NCBI GenBank assembly: GCA_964414585.1
Contig: CAYPXR010000006.1
Location: 1-64,000, forward strand
Reading direction: 5' to 3'
Origin: DATEMU01 sp964414585
GTDB taxonomy: Bacteria; Planctomycetota; Phycisphaerae; UBA1845; UTPLA1
DNA: 64,000 nt
Positions 7,508 to 15,414 of this stretch are shown here, piece after piece; position 1 is the stretch's first letter, and each line of letters begins with the position of its first letter. Below the pieces are notes generated by a model that did not search any database, was not told where the DNA came from, and saw only the letters and a program-made list of their open reading frames with translations. The translations under genes and the position numbers were made by a program.

Positions 7508-8653
7508 ATTAATTCGAGGATTCAAATCCTGCTCGTTTTGTTGTGTTGGGCTGTGCCCGCGCGAGCCCAAGACGCCGCCCTTTTCGTCAGCCAACCGGGA
7601 CAAGTCCTCCGGCTTGGCGATCTGAACGTCGACGGCGACTATTTCGATTTCGCCGAAAAGGCGACCTATGCGACGGGCTTGCCGTCGGCGGTGGGTGCGC
7701 TGGTCTGGAAAGACCAGGCCCTTTATGTCGTCGGCACATCGACGGCGACGATCTATCGGGTCCAGGATTTGAACGGCGACGGCGATGCGATGGATTTCGC
7801 GGAGGTCTCGCTCTTTGCGCAATTGATCATTCAGCCCACGCCGGCCTTCGTCGGCCTCGCGATGAACTCCGACGGCTCACTGCTCACCCTCGATTCCGTC
7901 TCCGGCACGCTCTATCGCATTGCGGATTCGAATGGCGACGGCGACGCCCTGGATGCCGGTGAAGTGCTTCAGATCGCCTCCAACCTGTCGAACCCTCTCG
8001 CGATCACTGTAAGGCCCGACGGGCGCTTGCTTGTTGCCCTGCAAAGCGCGACGGTCCCCGTTCGAATCCTTCGCGACCTGGACGGCGACGGCGATTTTTT
8101 CGATTTCGCCGAGAACATCAGTTACGCCGAATCCATCGCGGCCGGCAATGATCTGGTCGCGCTCGATCTCCGGACCGCCTTCATGACGCGCAGCTCGGAA
8201 GGGCGCGTCATGATGCTCCAGGATCTGACGGGCGACGATGATGTGCTCGACGTCGCGGAGATCATCCCATTCGCGGAGGGCTTGCCGACGCCCGCCAAAA
8301 CGGCGCTCGCGGTCGACGGCGATCTTCTGGTCGCCTGCCAGGATCCCGGCGGATCGATTTATCGATTGCAGGACTTGAACGATGATGGCGACGCGCTGGA
8401 TTTCGCGGAAAGGATTGTCGTCGCGGATGGCGTGACGCAGGTCGGCGGGATGGTTTTCGTCGCGCCGCCGGCTGTCGGATGTTTGAAGGGCGACGTCGAC
8501 GGCAATTCAGCCGTGAACAACGCGGACATTGTGCCGATGGTCGACATCCTGTTGGGAAATGTGATTCCTCCCGATCCTTGTCCGGCGGATACGAACAATG
8601 ACGGACTGCTCGACGGGCGCGACATCGGGCCTTTCGTGGTCTTGCTTTTCTGA
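7508..8653 (+). CDS. Secreted repeat protein with C-terminal dockerin-like domain
   Basis: The ~381-residue protein carries repeated Asp-rich units of the form DLNGDGDAMDFAE (also DLNVDGDYFDFAE, DSNGDGDALDAGE, DLDGDGDFFDFAE and DLNDDGDALDFAE) within a beta-propeller-like body. It ends with two EF-hand-like dockerin segments, GDVDGNSAVNNADIVPMVD and DTNNDGLLDGRDIGP. Calcium binding and extracellular attachment are inferred from these motifs. No ATG or GTG opens the frame. ATT at 7508 lies seven bases after GGAGG and yields a perfect signal peptide (NSRIQILLVLLCWAVPARA, then QD). TTG at 7538 is the alternative start and would remove most of the signal peptide. Confidence 0.7.
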   Translation: MNSRIQILLVLLCWAVPARAQDAALFVSQPGQVLRLGDLNVDGDYFDFAEKATYATGLPSAVGALVWKDQALYVVGTSTATIYRVQDLNGDGDAMDFAEVSLFAQLIIQPTPAFVGLAMNSDGSLLTLDSVSGTLYRIADSNGDGDALDAGEVLQIASNLSNPLAITVRPDGRLLVALQSATVPVRILRDLDGDGDFFDFAENISYAESIAAGNDLVALDLRTAFMTRSSEGRVMMLQDLTGDDDVLDVAEIIPFAEGLPTPAKTALAVDGDLLVACQDPGGSIYRLQDLNDDGDALDFAERIVVADGVTQVGGMVFVAPPAVGCLKGDVDGNSAVNNADIVPMVDILLGNVIPPDPCPADTNNDGLLDGRDIGPFVVLLF

Positions 8654-8666
8654 TATTGGCGTTTCG

Positions 8667-9023
8667 TCAGATCGCCTTGCCGCCGTGCTCGCCGGTGCGG
8701 ATGCGGATGCAGTCTTCCAGCGGGAGGACGAAGATCTTGCCGTCACCGACTTCGCCCTTGCCGCTGCGGGCGCCCTGGACGATGGCGTTGACGGTCGGCT
8801 CGACGTATGGATCGTTGACGCCGATGGTGATCTGCGTCTTGCGGACCATCGGGGCGCGCACTTCCTGACCGCGGAAATATTCCACTTCGCCCTGCTGCTG
8901 GCCGTGACCCTCCACCGGCGTGATGGTCATTCGATAGTTGTCGCCTTCGTCGAGGATCGCGCGGAGCGCCGCCTGTACGGATTCGAGCTGCTCGGGACGG
9001 ATGATGGCCACAATGAGTTTCAT
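8667..9023 (-). CDS. glnK: PII nitrogen regulatory protein, GlnK-like
   Basis: The 118-residue protein has the full PII fold: N-terminal MKLIVAIIRPEQLESV, T-loop residues ~41-62, B-loop region GDGKIFVLPLEDCIRIRTGE, and C-loop end. It would bind 2-oxoglutarate and ATP/ADP and gate the neighbouring ammonium channel. The T-loop reads EYFRGQEVRAPMVRK. The tyrosine uridylylated in E. coli (Y51) is Val55 here, so control by uridylylation at that site is not possible. Two residues are inserted before the B-loop (SGKGEVGDGK). It lies 69 bases downstream of amtB on the same strand. Confidence 0.9.
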   Translation of the reverse strand: MKLIVAIIRPEQLESVQAALRAILDEGDNYRMTITPVEGHGQQQGEVEYFRGQEVRAPMVRKTQITIGVNDPYVEPTVNAIVQGARSGKGEVGDGKIFVLPLEDCIRIRTGEHGGKAI

Positions 9024-9092
9024 AGGGAATCAACCCGATCTCTCCGACGGGCCTCATTCTTTACTTCGCTATTCGCCATTCGTCATTCGCAA

Positions 9093-10340
9093 TTAATAGT
9101 GATAGCCTCGCTCACCATGGATCATGATATCGAGTCCGTCGCGTTCCTGCTGGTCGGTGCAGCGCAGACCGATCGTCGCTTTGAGGACGCCCCCGATGAT
9201 GAGCGTCCCGACGAAAGCATAGGCGGCCGCCGCGGCGACGCCGAGCGCCTGCATTCCGAATTGCGCGGCATTGCCGTCGATCAAACCCTTCGCGCCCACG
9301 GCGCAGAAGATGCCCGTGGCGAGCGCACCCCAGATTCCGCCGACGCCGTGGACACCGAAGGCGTCGAGCGAATCGTCGTAGCCGAGCTTGCCCTTGAGTT
9401 GCACCGCGCCGTAACAAACAATGGACGCCACCGCGCCGATCACGAGCGCCGCGACCGGCTCGACGTAGCCCGCCGCCGGCGTGATGGCCACGAGCCCCGC
9501 GACGATGCCGGAGGCGATGCCGAGGCTGGTCGCCTTGCCGCGATGCCACCACTCAATGACCAGCCACGCCAGCGCCGCCGCCGCCGCGGCCGTCTGCGTC
9601 GTCGTGAACGCCAGACAGGCAATGTCTCCTGCCGCGACGGCGCTGCCCGCGTTGAAGCCGAACCAGCCGAACCAAAGCAGCCCCGCGCCGGTCAGCGTCA
9701 ATACGAGACTGTTGGGCTGGATCGCGCCCTTGGGATAATCCCGGCGGCTGCCCATGAGCAGGATGAGCGCCAGCGCCGAGACTCCCGCGGAGATGTGGAC
9801 GACCGTCCCGCCGGCGAAATCGAGCACGCCTTTTACAAACAACCAGCCGCCCGGGGCCCATACCCAGTGGGCCAGCGGATCGTAGATCAGCGTCGACCAC
9901 AGGAGGATAAAGATGACATAGCTGGAAAACTTCACGCGCTCGGCGATCGCCCCGGCGATCAGCGCGGGCGTGATGATGGCGAACTTGCCCTGGAACATGA
10001 CGAAGAGCAGCGTCGGGATCCCTTTGTCGGCGAACTGTTCCGAGTAGGAAATGCCGCGGAGAAAAAGTGCATCGCGGCTCCAGCCGATGATCCCGCCGTG
10101 ATCATTCCCGAACGACAGGGCATAGCCGAAGGCGACCCACTGCACGCCGATGACGGCCATGGCGACGAAGCTGTGCATCATGGTGGTGAGGACGTTTTTC
10201 TGTCGGACCATGCCGCCGTAGAAAAGCGCCAGCCCCGGCACCATGAGCAGGACCATCGCGGAACTGACGAGCATCCAGGCGGTGCTGCCGGAGTTGAGTT
10301 CCGGTGGTTTGGATTCAGCCAGCAGGAGCGACCACGCCAT
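9093..10340 (-). CDS. amt: Ammonium transporter Amt
   Basis: The 415-residue polytopic protein has Amt-family features: an N-terminal segment GSTAWMLVSSAMVLLMVPGLALFYGGMVR, the family motif DFAGGTVVHISAGVSALA, and GVHGVGGIWGALATGIF with the pore histidine pair region, ending in a cytoplasmic HGERGYHY tail. It conducts ammonium or ammonia and is normally blocked by the T-loop of GlnK, encoded immediately downstream. The ATG at 10340 has no Shine-Dalgarno sequence but a promoter-like TGGACA-N16-TATAGT ends eight bases before it. Confidence 0.93.
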   Translation of the reverse strand: MAWSLLLAESKPPELNSGSTAWMLVSSAMVLLMVPGLALFYGGMVRQKNVLTTMMHSFVAMAVIGVQWVAFGYALSFGNDHGGIIGWSRDALFLRGISYSEQFADKGIPTLLFVMFQGKFAIITPALIAGAIAERVKFSSYVIFILLWSTLIYDPLAHWVWAPGGWLFVKGVLDFAGGTVVHISAGVSALALILLMGSRRDYPKGAIQPNSLVLTLTGAGLLWFGWFGFNAGSAVAAGDIACLAFTTTQTAAAAAALAWLVIEWWHRGKATSLGIASGIVAGLVAITPAAGYVEPVAALVIGAVASIVCYGAVQLKGKLGYDDSLDAFGVHGVGGIWGALATGIFCAVGAKGLIDGNAAQFGMQALGVAAAAAYAFVGTLIIGGVLKATIGLRCTDQQERDGLDIMIHGERGYHY

Positions 10341-10348
10341 GGGGCGGG

Positions 10349-10376
10349 ACTATATCCCGATGTGCGCGCTTGTCCA
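10349..10376 (-). promoter_or_regulatory. Candidate amt promoter, near-leaderless
   Basis: On the minus strand TGGACA (10376-10371), a 16-base spacer, and TATAGT (10354-10349) precede the amt ATG at 10340. The expected start of transcription (~10342) would leave almost no leader. No sigma-54 GG-N10-GC element is visible. Confidence 0.4.
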
Positions 10377-10398
10377 GTAAAAAGTCGCGGCGGCGGCG

Positions 10399-11454
10399 TT
10401 AGCGCGACTTCGCCGTCATCGCGCAGCGAAAGCCCAGGTGCGACGCGCTCGTGTCCAGCGTCTGTCCGCGACGGGCGCTGGGGCGATAGGACTCGCAATA
10501 ACTCTTGTGGCAAAGAAAAGAGCCGCCGCGGATGACGCGCTTCGGCGTGTTCGCCAGTATCTCATCCGGGTCCCAACTGTCGCCCGGCCCCCTGGGGTCG
10601 ATCAAAGTCTTGCCCTTGCTCTCGGTTCGCACTCTGGCGTATTCGTCGGCGCGAAAAAAATCGGAACACCACTCCCAGACGTTGCCGTCCATATCGTACA
10701 GCCCGTAACCGTTGGGCGAGAAGGACTTCACCGGCGCGGTCCGGGGATACTTGTCGTTCATCGTGTTCTTCCAGGGAAACTGGCCCTGCCAGATATTGCA
10801 GCGCGGCTTCTCATCCGTGACCTCTTCGTCGCCCCAGACGAATTTCTTGCCTTCGAGTCCGCCGCGCGCCGCGTATTCCCACTCCGCCTCCGTCGGAAGC
10901 CGCTTGCCCGCCCACTTCGCATACGCCTCTACGTCTTCCCAGGCGACGTGGACAACGGGGTGATTCTCACGGCCGTCGATCGTGCTCTTGGGTCCTTCAG
11001 GGTGACGCCAGTCCGCGCCGTGCGTCCAAGCCCACCATTGGCTGATATCATTCAACGCAACAGGATGGTCCGGCGGAGTGAACACGAGCGAGCCGGGCTG
11101 AAGCACGTCCGGGCCCGGCTTCGGCGTGCCGGGCGGAACCTGCTTTTTGAGTTCCTCCCAATCCGGCGTCCGCTCCGCGACGGTCTTGTAACCCGTCGCC
11201 TGAACGAACCGTTTGAATTGAGCGTTGGTCACTTCGGTCGCGTCCATCCAGAACCCGCTGATACGCACGCGATGCGCCGGCTTCTCCGCGCTCCACGCCG
11301 AAGCGTCGTCGGTCCCCATGGTGAATTCACCCGCCTGGATCCAGACCATCCCCGGCGGAGCGCTCATGACCGACGGCGCGGTCGTCGAAGTAGCGGGCGG
11401 ACCACCGAGCGTCAGTGATGCGAGATGAATCAAAGCCCAAACGAGTGGAAGCAT
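10399..11454 (-). CDS. Formylglycine-generating enzyme (SUMF1 family)
   Basis: This 351-residue enzyme should convert a sulfatase active-site cysteine to formylglycine. It has the SUMF1 opening MVWIQAGEFTMGTD, the block NHPVVHVAWEDVEAYAKWAG, RLPTEAEWEYAARGG, DMDGNVWEWCSDFF, and the active-site segment GGSFLCHKSYCESYR. Its two cysteines (C315 and C320) match the copper-binding, redox-active pair of true FGEs. An N-terminal hydrophobic stretch MLPLVWALIHLASLTLGG suggests export. The start codon overlaps the stop of the upstream PEP-CTERM gene (TAATG), so the two are translationally coupled. No FGly-type sulfatase is seen in the window. Confidence 0.88.
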   Translation of the reverse strand: MLPLVWALIHLASLTLGGPPATSTTAPSVMSAPPGMVWIQAGEFTMGTDDASAWSAEKPAHRVRISGFWMDATEVTNAQFKRFVQATGYKTVAERTPDWEELKKQVPPGTPKPGPDVLQPGSLVFTPPDHPVALNDISQWWAWTHGADWRHPEGPKSTIDGRENHPVVHVAWEDVEAYAKWAGKRLPTEAEWEYAARGGLEGKKFVWGDEEVTDEKPRCNIWQGQFPWKNTMNDKYPRTAPVKSFSPNGYGLYDMDGNVWEWCSDFFRADEYARVRTESKGKTLIDPRGPGDSWDPDEILANTPKRVIRGGSFLCHKSYCESYRPSARRGQTLDTSASHLGFRCAMTAKSR

Positions 11455-12692
11455 TAGAAGTCGAAGCGTTTCTGCCGACGGCGGATGATGAGGGCTCCCA
11501 GTCCAAGGAAGCCCAGAGTCGCCGGTTCGGGCGCTGGCGGATCGAAGGCAACGTTCATCGACCCGTCGGAGTCCACATACGCGACCGCCGGCCAACTGGT
11601 TCCATAATCATCGAAGGCCAGCGAGGGCCGACGCGGCTTGCCGCCGAAGCCGTCCATCGAAATCGTGGAATCGATCGCCGTCGCCGGAAGCTGCCAGACG
11701 GAAAGGTTGTCGCGATAGGCGAACATCAGCTCCTCGGCCCCGCCAACCGTGTTCTTGCGCTCATAGGCAATCGCCGGATGACCGTCGGCCAGGTCGAAGG
11801 CCAGCGAGACATCCTCATATCTTAGCGTGTTGGACGAGGCGAGTTCCATCGTCTGCATCGAAATGCCGTTGAACTTCGAATAAAAGAGCTTCGAGAGTCC
11901 GCTGTTGAGACTGGTGGTATACACGAGGGCCATTCGCCCGTCCGTCGGGTCCATGGCGACGTCTACGCCGGTGACATTGTCGGAGGTCGCGAAGATGGTG
12001 GACGACCACGTTCCGCCTCCCACGGGTTCCGACGCCAGCATCAATCCCTGCCCGCCGGCGCTGAGGTTGGCCCGCGCCGCCAACTGTCGCAAACCCCGCC
12101 CGTCGGTCACCATCGCCGCGTCGAGCACGCCGGTGACTCCCGAGAGCGTGGTCATGCTACTCCCGCTGAACGTCCCGCCCGTGTATCCGATATCGAAAAA
12201 ATTTCCGGTGGATGCGCGGCTGTACATTCCCCGAAGCGTGCCCGCGAGATCCATCGAGAGCGTCACGACGGGATTGGAGAAATTTCCGCCCGATGCGGAG
12301 ACGGTCTGCGTGGTGCCGAAATTGAAGTTGGCGCTGACCGAACCGTCGAGGTTGACCCACGCGACGCTCGGCCGTTCAGCGCGGTCAAACGTCAACGCCG
12401 TCCGCAGACCCAGCCCGATTCCGTTCGCCAGTTCCCGCGTGTTCCACAAACCGAAGCCCAGGAGCTGCGAGTAACGGATGGAATTGGCGGCGCCGGCGGT
12501 CGAGACGGACGACCAGGAGACCGATGCCGTCCCGTAGTGGTCGAACGCCAGGACCGGCGTCGAAGCGTAAGAATTCGCGAGCGGCGTGCCAACTTCGGAC
12601 TCGGTCCACAACGGCGCGTTGTTCACGCCCAGCACGGGAGCGACCGACCCCAGGATCACCGCCGCGAAAAACACCCGACCGATTCGCTTCAT
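11454..12692 (-). CDS. PEP-CTERM sorted secreted protein
   Basis: The 412-residue protein starts with a signal peptide MKRIGRVFFAAVILGSVAPVLG and ends with a classic PEP-CTERM tail: PEPATLGFLGLGALIIRRRQ. Such tails are recognised by an exosortase/archaeosortase-type system for surface or extracellular delivery. The body is a beta-rich repeat protein (segments such as PSVAWVNLDGSVSANF and HPAIAYERKNT) suggestive of a propeller; no enzymatic motif is visible. It is the first gene of a two-gene operon with the FGE gene, and is driven by a promoter divergent from the sigma-factor gene. Confidence 0.8.
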   Translation of the reverse strand: MKRIGRVFFAAVILGSVAPVLGVNNAPLWTESEVGTPLANSYASTPVLAFDHYGTASVSWSSVSTAGAANSIRYSQLLGFGLWNTRELANGIGLGLRTALTFDRAERPSVAWVNLDGSVSANFNFGTTQTVSASGGNFSNPVVTLSMDLAGTLRGMYSRASTGNFFDIGYTGGTFSGSSMTTLSGVTGVLDAAMVTDGRGLRQLAARANLSAGGQGLMLASEPVGGGTWSSTIFATSDNVTGVDVAMDPTDGRMALVYTTSLNSGLSKLFYSKFNGISMQTMELASSNTLRYEDVSLAFDLADGHPAIAYERKNTVGGAEELMFAYRDNLSVWQLPATAIDSTISMDGFGGKPRRPSLAFDDYGTSWPAVAYVDSDGSMNVAFDPPAPEPATLGFLGLGALIIRRRQKRFDF

Positions 12693-12730
12693 GGGATTGC
12701 CCTCGTCTCCAGCCCCCCGTTTGAACGGGC

Positions 12731-12759
12731 GTTATATCGCAGCGCCGGGGCTTCCGCAA
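12731..12759 (-). promoter_or_regulatory. Promoter of the PEP-CTERM/FGE operon
   Basis: TTGCGG (12759-12754) and TATAAC (12736-12731) are separated by 17 bases on the minus strand. The leader of ~30 bases includes a GGAG before the ATG at 12692. The -35 box is only eight bases from that of the divergent sigma-factor promoter. Confidence 0.5.
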
Positions 12760-12767
12760 AGCAAAAC

Positions 12768-12796
12768 TTGACTTTCCCGTATGTTCGGTCTATGTT
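12768..12796 (+). promoter_or_regulatory. Promoter of the sigma-factor gene
   Basis: TTGACT (12768-12773), a 17-base spacer, and TATGTT (12791-12796) make a near-consensus vegetative promoter. AAGGAGG at 12805-12811 lies immediately after the expected transcription start. Confidence 0.6.
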
Positions 12797-12815
12797 AGGT
12801 TTTCAAGGAGGCCCC

Positions 12816-13634
12816 ATGTCCGCCGATTCTCCCGCCCCCGTCGGTCTCGATTCCCTCAGCGCCGGACAGCGCCGTCTCGTGGAGCGCCACTTGCCCCTCG
12901 TCCATCTGACGCTGCTTCGCCTGAAACCGATGCGCCTCCACCATCCCGGCGTCGGTTCCTATTCGGAGCTCTTTCAAGAGGGCAGTCTCGCGCTGGTCGA
13001 CGCGGTGCGGACCCACGACGCCGTCCGACACGGCGCCTTTGCACCATTTGCGATGGCTCGAATGCGATTTTCCATCAGCCGCTACCTGCACGAGACCCAC
13101 GGCATCATCCGTGTTCCTTTCATCACCCAACGTCGGTTCCGTCGGCGACGGTTTCACGGAGAGAAAGACCGGCACGATCCCTTCCCTTCGCCCCGTGTGG
13201 TCAGTCTTTCACAACGCCATCGAGTCGTGTCCCGCCCGCTCATGAATGAGCCCGCCGTCGGGTCGACGACCGTCGGCGAACAGGTCCGCGCGCGCTACGA
13301 GCGCGCGGCCCGCCGCGTCATCCGAAAACTGGCCCGGTCGTCGCGCGCCACGCCGGCAGGTCGACGGGTGCTCAAAAAATGCGCCCAGGATCGATGGTCG
13401 ATTCCCGAGCCCGACGAAAAAACCTCGATCCGCACGCTGGCCCGTTCGCTCGACTGCCCGTCCAGTCACGTCATTCGCTGCGAGGAGCGGTTTAGGAAAA
13501 ACATGGGAAGGATTTTGAAGGAGGATGCCGCGCTTCAACGACTGCTGAAATGGAAACGTCGCGCGCGGGAGGGAATGGATCACCAACTAAGCGAGCGGGA
13601 ATTGGCGACGCTCGCATCCGGCGAATTACGGTAA
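12816..13634 (+). CDS. Sigma-70-like RNA polymerase sigma factor
   Basis: The 272-residue protein has a recognisable sigma region 2: LVERHLPLVHLTLLRL, then YSELFQEGSLALVDAVRTHD (core-binding and -10 recognition), then FAPFAMARMRFSISRYLHET. The C-terminal third resembles a degenerate region 4 (SIRTLARSLDCPSSHVIRCEERFRKNM), with a helix-turn-helix-like pattern. The middle is unusually rich in arginine. It is probably an alternative sigma factor of the SigB/SigF/WhiG type rather than ECF, since a region-3-like linker is present. AAGGAGG precedes the ATG. The target regulon is unknown. Its 3' end overlaps the convergent gene by nine bases. Confidence 0.7.
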   Translation: MSADSPAPVGLDSLSAGQRRLVERHLPLVHLTLLRLKPMRLHHPGVGSYSELFQEGSLALVDAVRTHDAVRHGAFAPFAMARMRFSISRYLHETHGIIRVPFITQRRFRRRRFHGEKDRHDPFPSPRVVSLSQRHRVVSRPLMNEPAVGSTTVGEQVRARYERAARRVIRKLARSSRATPAGRRVLKKCAQDRWSIPEPDEKTSIRTLARSLDCPSSHVIRCEERFRKNMGRILKEDAALQRLLKWKRRAREGMDHQLSERELATLASGELR

Positions 13635-14807
13635 GCCCTTGGCGGTCTGCGCCGCCGGAGCCGCCTTTGGCGGGGGGGCGAAGTTCAACCGCTGTTGGGT
13701 CGTCAACACCCCCTCGGTGAGCTGTTTCTTGAGGCGTTCGAAGATCTGGCCGATCGGCGCAAGAACCCGGTTCAAGTCCTCCTGGCAGGCTTTGACTTTT
13801 TCGGGATTGCGCTCGCCCGCGAGACGACGCCGGTACTGTTCAATGACATCGCGCCGGGCGGACTGGTAGGCGATCGCTTCCTTTTTGGCGACCTTGAGAA
13901 GGGTGTCCGCCTGGCTGCGCTGGCGCTCGTCGCAATTATTGAATTCGCAAAACCACTTCACGTATTTGTCCCACGCCGATTCATCGACGGCGATGGTCGC
14001 TTCGTCCGGTTTTCTCGTTCCCTGGGCGGCATCAACCAGCGCGTTCTTTTCCGCCTCGCTCATCCGGTATTCCGCCATGGCCGCGGCGTGGAGCGGGTCG
14101 TTTTGCAGTCCCCAGTCGGCCGGCGACCATTGCCCCGCCTGCCAGCGTTCCACCATCCGCTTCACGTCCTCATTCCGATGGACCAGGGCCTTTAGGTCCG
14201 CTTCGAGCAATTCGCGCTGCTCGGGCGTCATGCCCTTTTCCAAACGCTGACCGACGCGCTGCACCACCTGAAGGCCTTCATCCATGAGCGGCCGCAGCTT
14301 GTTGCTCCACTCCCGAACCTGTTCGGCGGTAAAGGGCTCGTTGGCGGCCCGGGTTCGCGCCACCTCCAGCGCCACCGGAACAATGTCCTTGAAATGGCGC
14401 ATGGCGAACATCATCGATTCCTGCTTCAACGAGGAGTCGAGCTGCATCCGCTGGTCGTGCGTCAGTTTGAGTCGCTGCTGAACGGAGTTGAGAAAAACCT
14501 CCTGGCGCTGCTGCGGGTTCCACGGGGCGATCTGCCCGATTTCATGCATGAGTTGTCGGGCGTACTGATCCGGTTCCGAATTCCAGTTGTTCTGCTTGAA
14601 GATGTTGTCCGTGGCCTCTTCGATGATCTGCGTCTGGCTTTCCCAGGGGCCGATTTGCTTCGTTGCCGCAACGACTTCCTCGGCCTGTTGCAACTGCTCC
14701 TTCGGAAGCGGCGGGTCCTGGGCGCGCAGAACGCCCGCGGTCAACGCCGCCGTGAACCCACCGACGACGGCCGCGCACTTTCTCATTCTCGACAGGTTAC
14801 AACCCAT
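13626..14807 (-). CDS. Secreted helical protein of unknown function
   Basis: I do not recognise a family. The 393-residue product has a signal peptide (MRKCAAVVGGFTAALTAGVLRAQD) and is otherwise almost entirely helical and charged, with segments such as QRLKLTHDQRMQLDSSLKQE and RLEKGMTPEQRELLEADLKALV. Similar Leu/Gln/Glu-rich periplasmic proteins occur in planctomycetes without assigned roles. The ATG at 14807 has GAGG upstream; a second ATG at 14786 begins the signal peptide proper. It is the third gene of the hpt operon, overlapping the preceding gene by 11 bases. Confidence 0.55.
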   Translation of the reverse strand: MGCNLSRMRKCAAVVGGFTAALTAGVLRAQDPPLPKEQLQQAEEVVAATKQIGPWESQTQIIEEATDNIFKQNNWNSEPDQYARQLMHEIGQIAPWNPQQRQEVFLNSVQQRLKLTHDQRMQLDSSLKQESMMFAMRHFKDIVPVALEVARTRAANEPFTAEQVREWSNKLRPLMDEGLQVVQRVGQRLEKGMTPEQRELLEADLKALVHRNEDVKRMVERWQAGQWSPADWGLQNDPLHAAAMAEYRMSEAEKNALVDAAQGTRKPDEATIAVDESAWDKYVKWFCEFNNCDERQRSQADTLLKVAKKEAIAYQSARRDVIEQYRRRLAGERNPEKVKACQEDLNRVLAPIGQIFERLKKQLTEGVLTTQQRLNFAPPPKAAPAAQTAKGLP

Positions 14808-15414
14808 GTTGACCTCGGTTTCGAGCCCGATGGATCGCCTCGCGAAGTTTCTCATGCACCTCGAGCGGACGAGAGACCATGCGCCATGCGGCGCCGCCGC
14901 GCAAGCCCGGCGCGCCGCCGGCCGTTTGAAAATGAATTGTGCCGATCCGCGTCAATCGCTCGGGGACGCTGAACCGCAGCTCGGTGTTTTGAATTCGATC
15001 GAGCGGACACTCGAAAACTTCGACGTTGAACACGCCGCGAATCCGCATCACCCGCCGATTGGTCAGAATATAAAGCCGCGAAACCCATTCGAGCATCCCC
15101 CACGCCAGTCTCACGCCCGCGATGCCGAAGCCGATCTGATACAAGTACCATTGATAAGACGATTGAATCGGCAACGCTCGGCTCGCCGCCAGCAGCGCCA
15201 GGATCAGGCCCGTGATCACCCATTTCAGCGAAACCAGCACCGCGAACCAGGGCGACGGCTTGATCGCGAAATGAACTTCCTCGTCTCCGCCCAACAGGTG
15301 CGCTGGAACGACCTGTTCGACCGCCAGACCCATCGCGCCGCCCGCGCGGCCCTGGGCGTTGGCGACCACCAGCGGCCGCTTTTTCCTCGGCGGTTCTTCG
15401 AGAACGGCGGTCAT
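14797..15414 (-). CDS. PH-domain (bPH2/YdbT-type) membrane protein
   Basis: The 205-residue protein has two membrane segments (AVLVSLKWVITGLILALLAAS and a second near YQIGFGIAGVRLAWGML). A bacterial PH domain of the YdbT/DUF304 type follows, recognisable from YILTNRRVMRIRGVFNVEVFECPLDRIQN and LTRIGTIHFQTAGG. Its function is unknown; family members are membrane-associated. The start overlaps the hpt stop by four bases (ATGA), indicating coupled translation. Confidence 0.75.
   Translation of the reverse strand: MTAVLEEPPRKKRPLVVANAQGRAGGAMGLAVEQVVPAHLLGGDEEVHFAIKPSPWFAVLVSLKWVITGLILALLAASRALPIQSSYQWYLYQIGFGIAGVRLAWGMLEWVSRLYILTNRRVMRIRGVFNVEVFECPLDRIQNTELRFSVPERLTRIGTIHFQTAGGAPGLRGGAAWRMVSRPLEVHEKLREAIHRARNRGQHGL

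Noticed and set aside
7505..7545. tRNA T-loop-like sequence GGATTCAAATCC near the end of the phage cassette, as a possible attachment-site remnant
   Set aside because: No cloverleaf can be built: the anticodon stem and acceptor stem are missing and the T-stem is mismatched. The bases are explained as the signal-peptide codons of the secreted gene.
10341..10398. Sigma-54 promoter for the amt-glnK operon
   Set aside because: No GG-N10-GC element with correct spacing is found; a sigma-70-like pair fits better.
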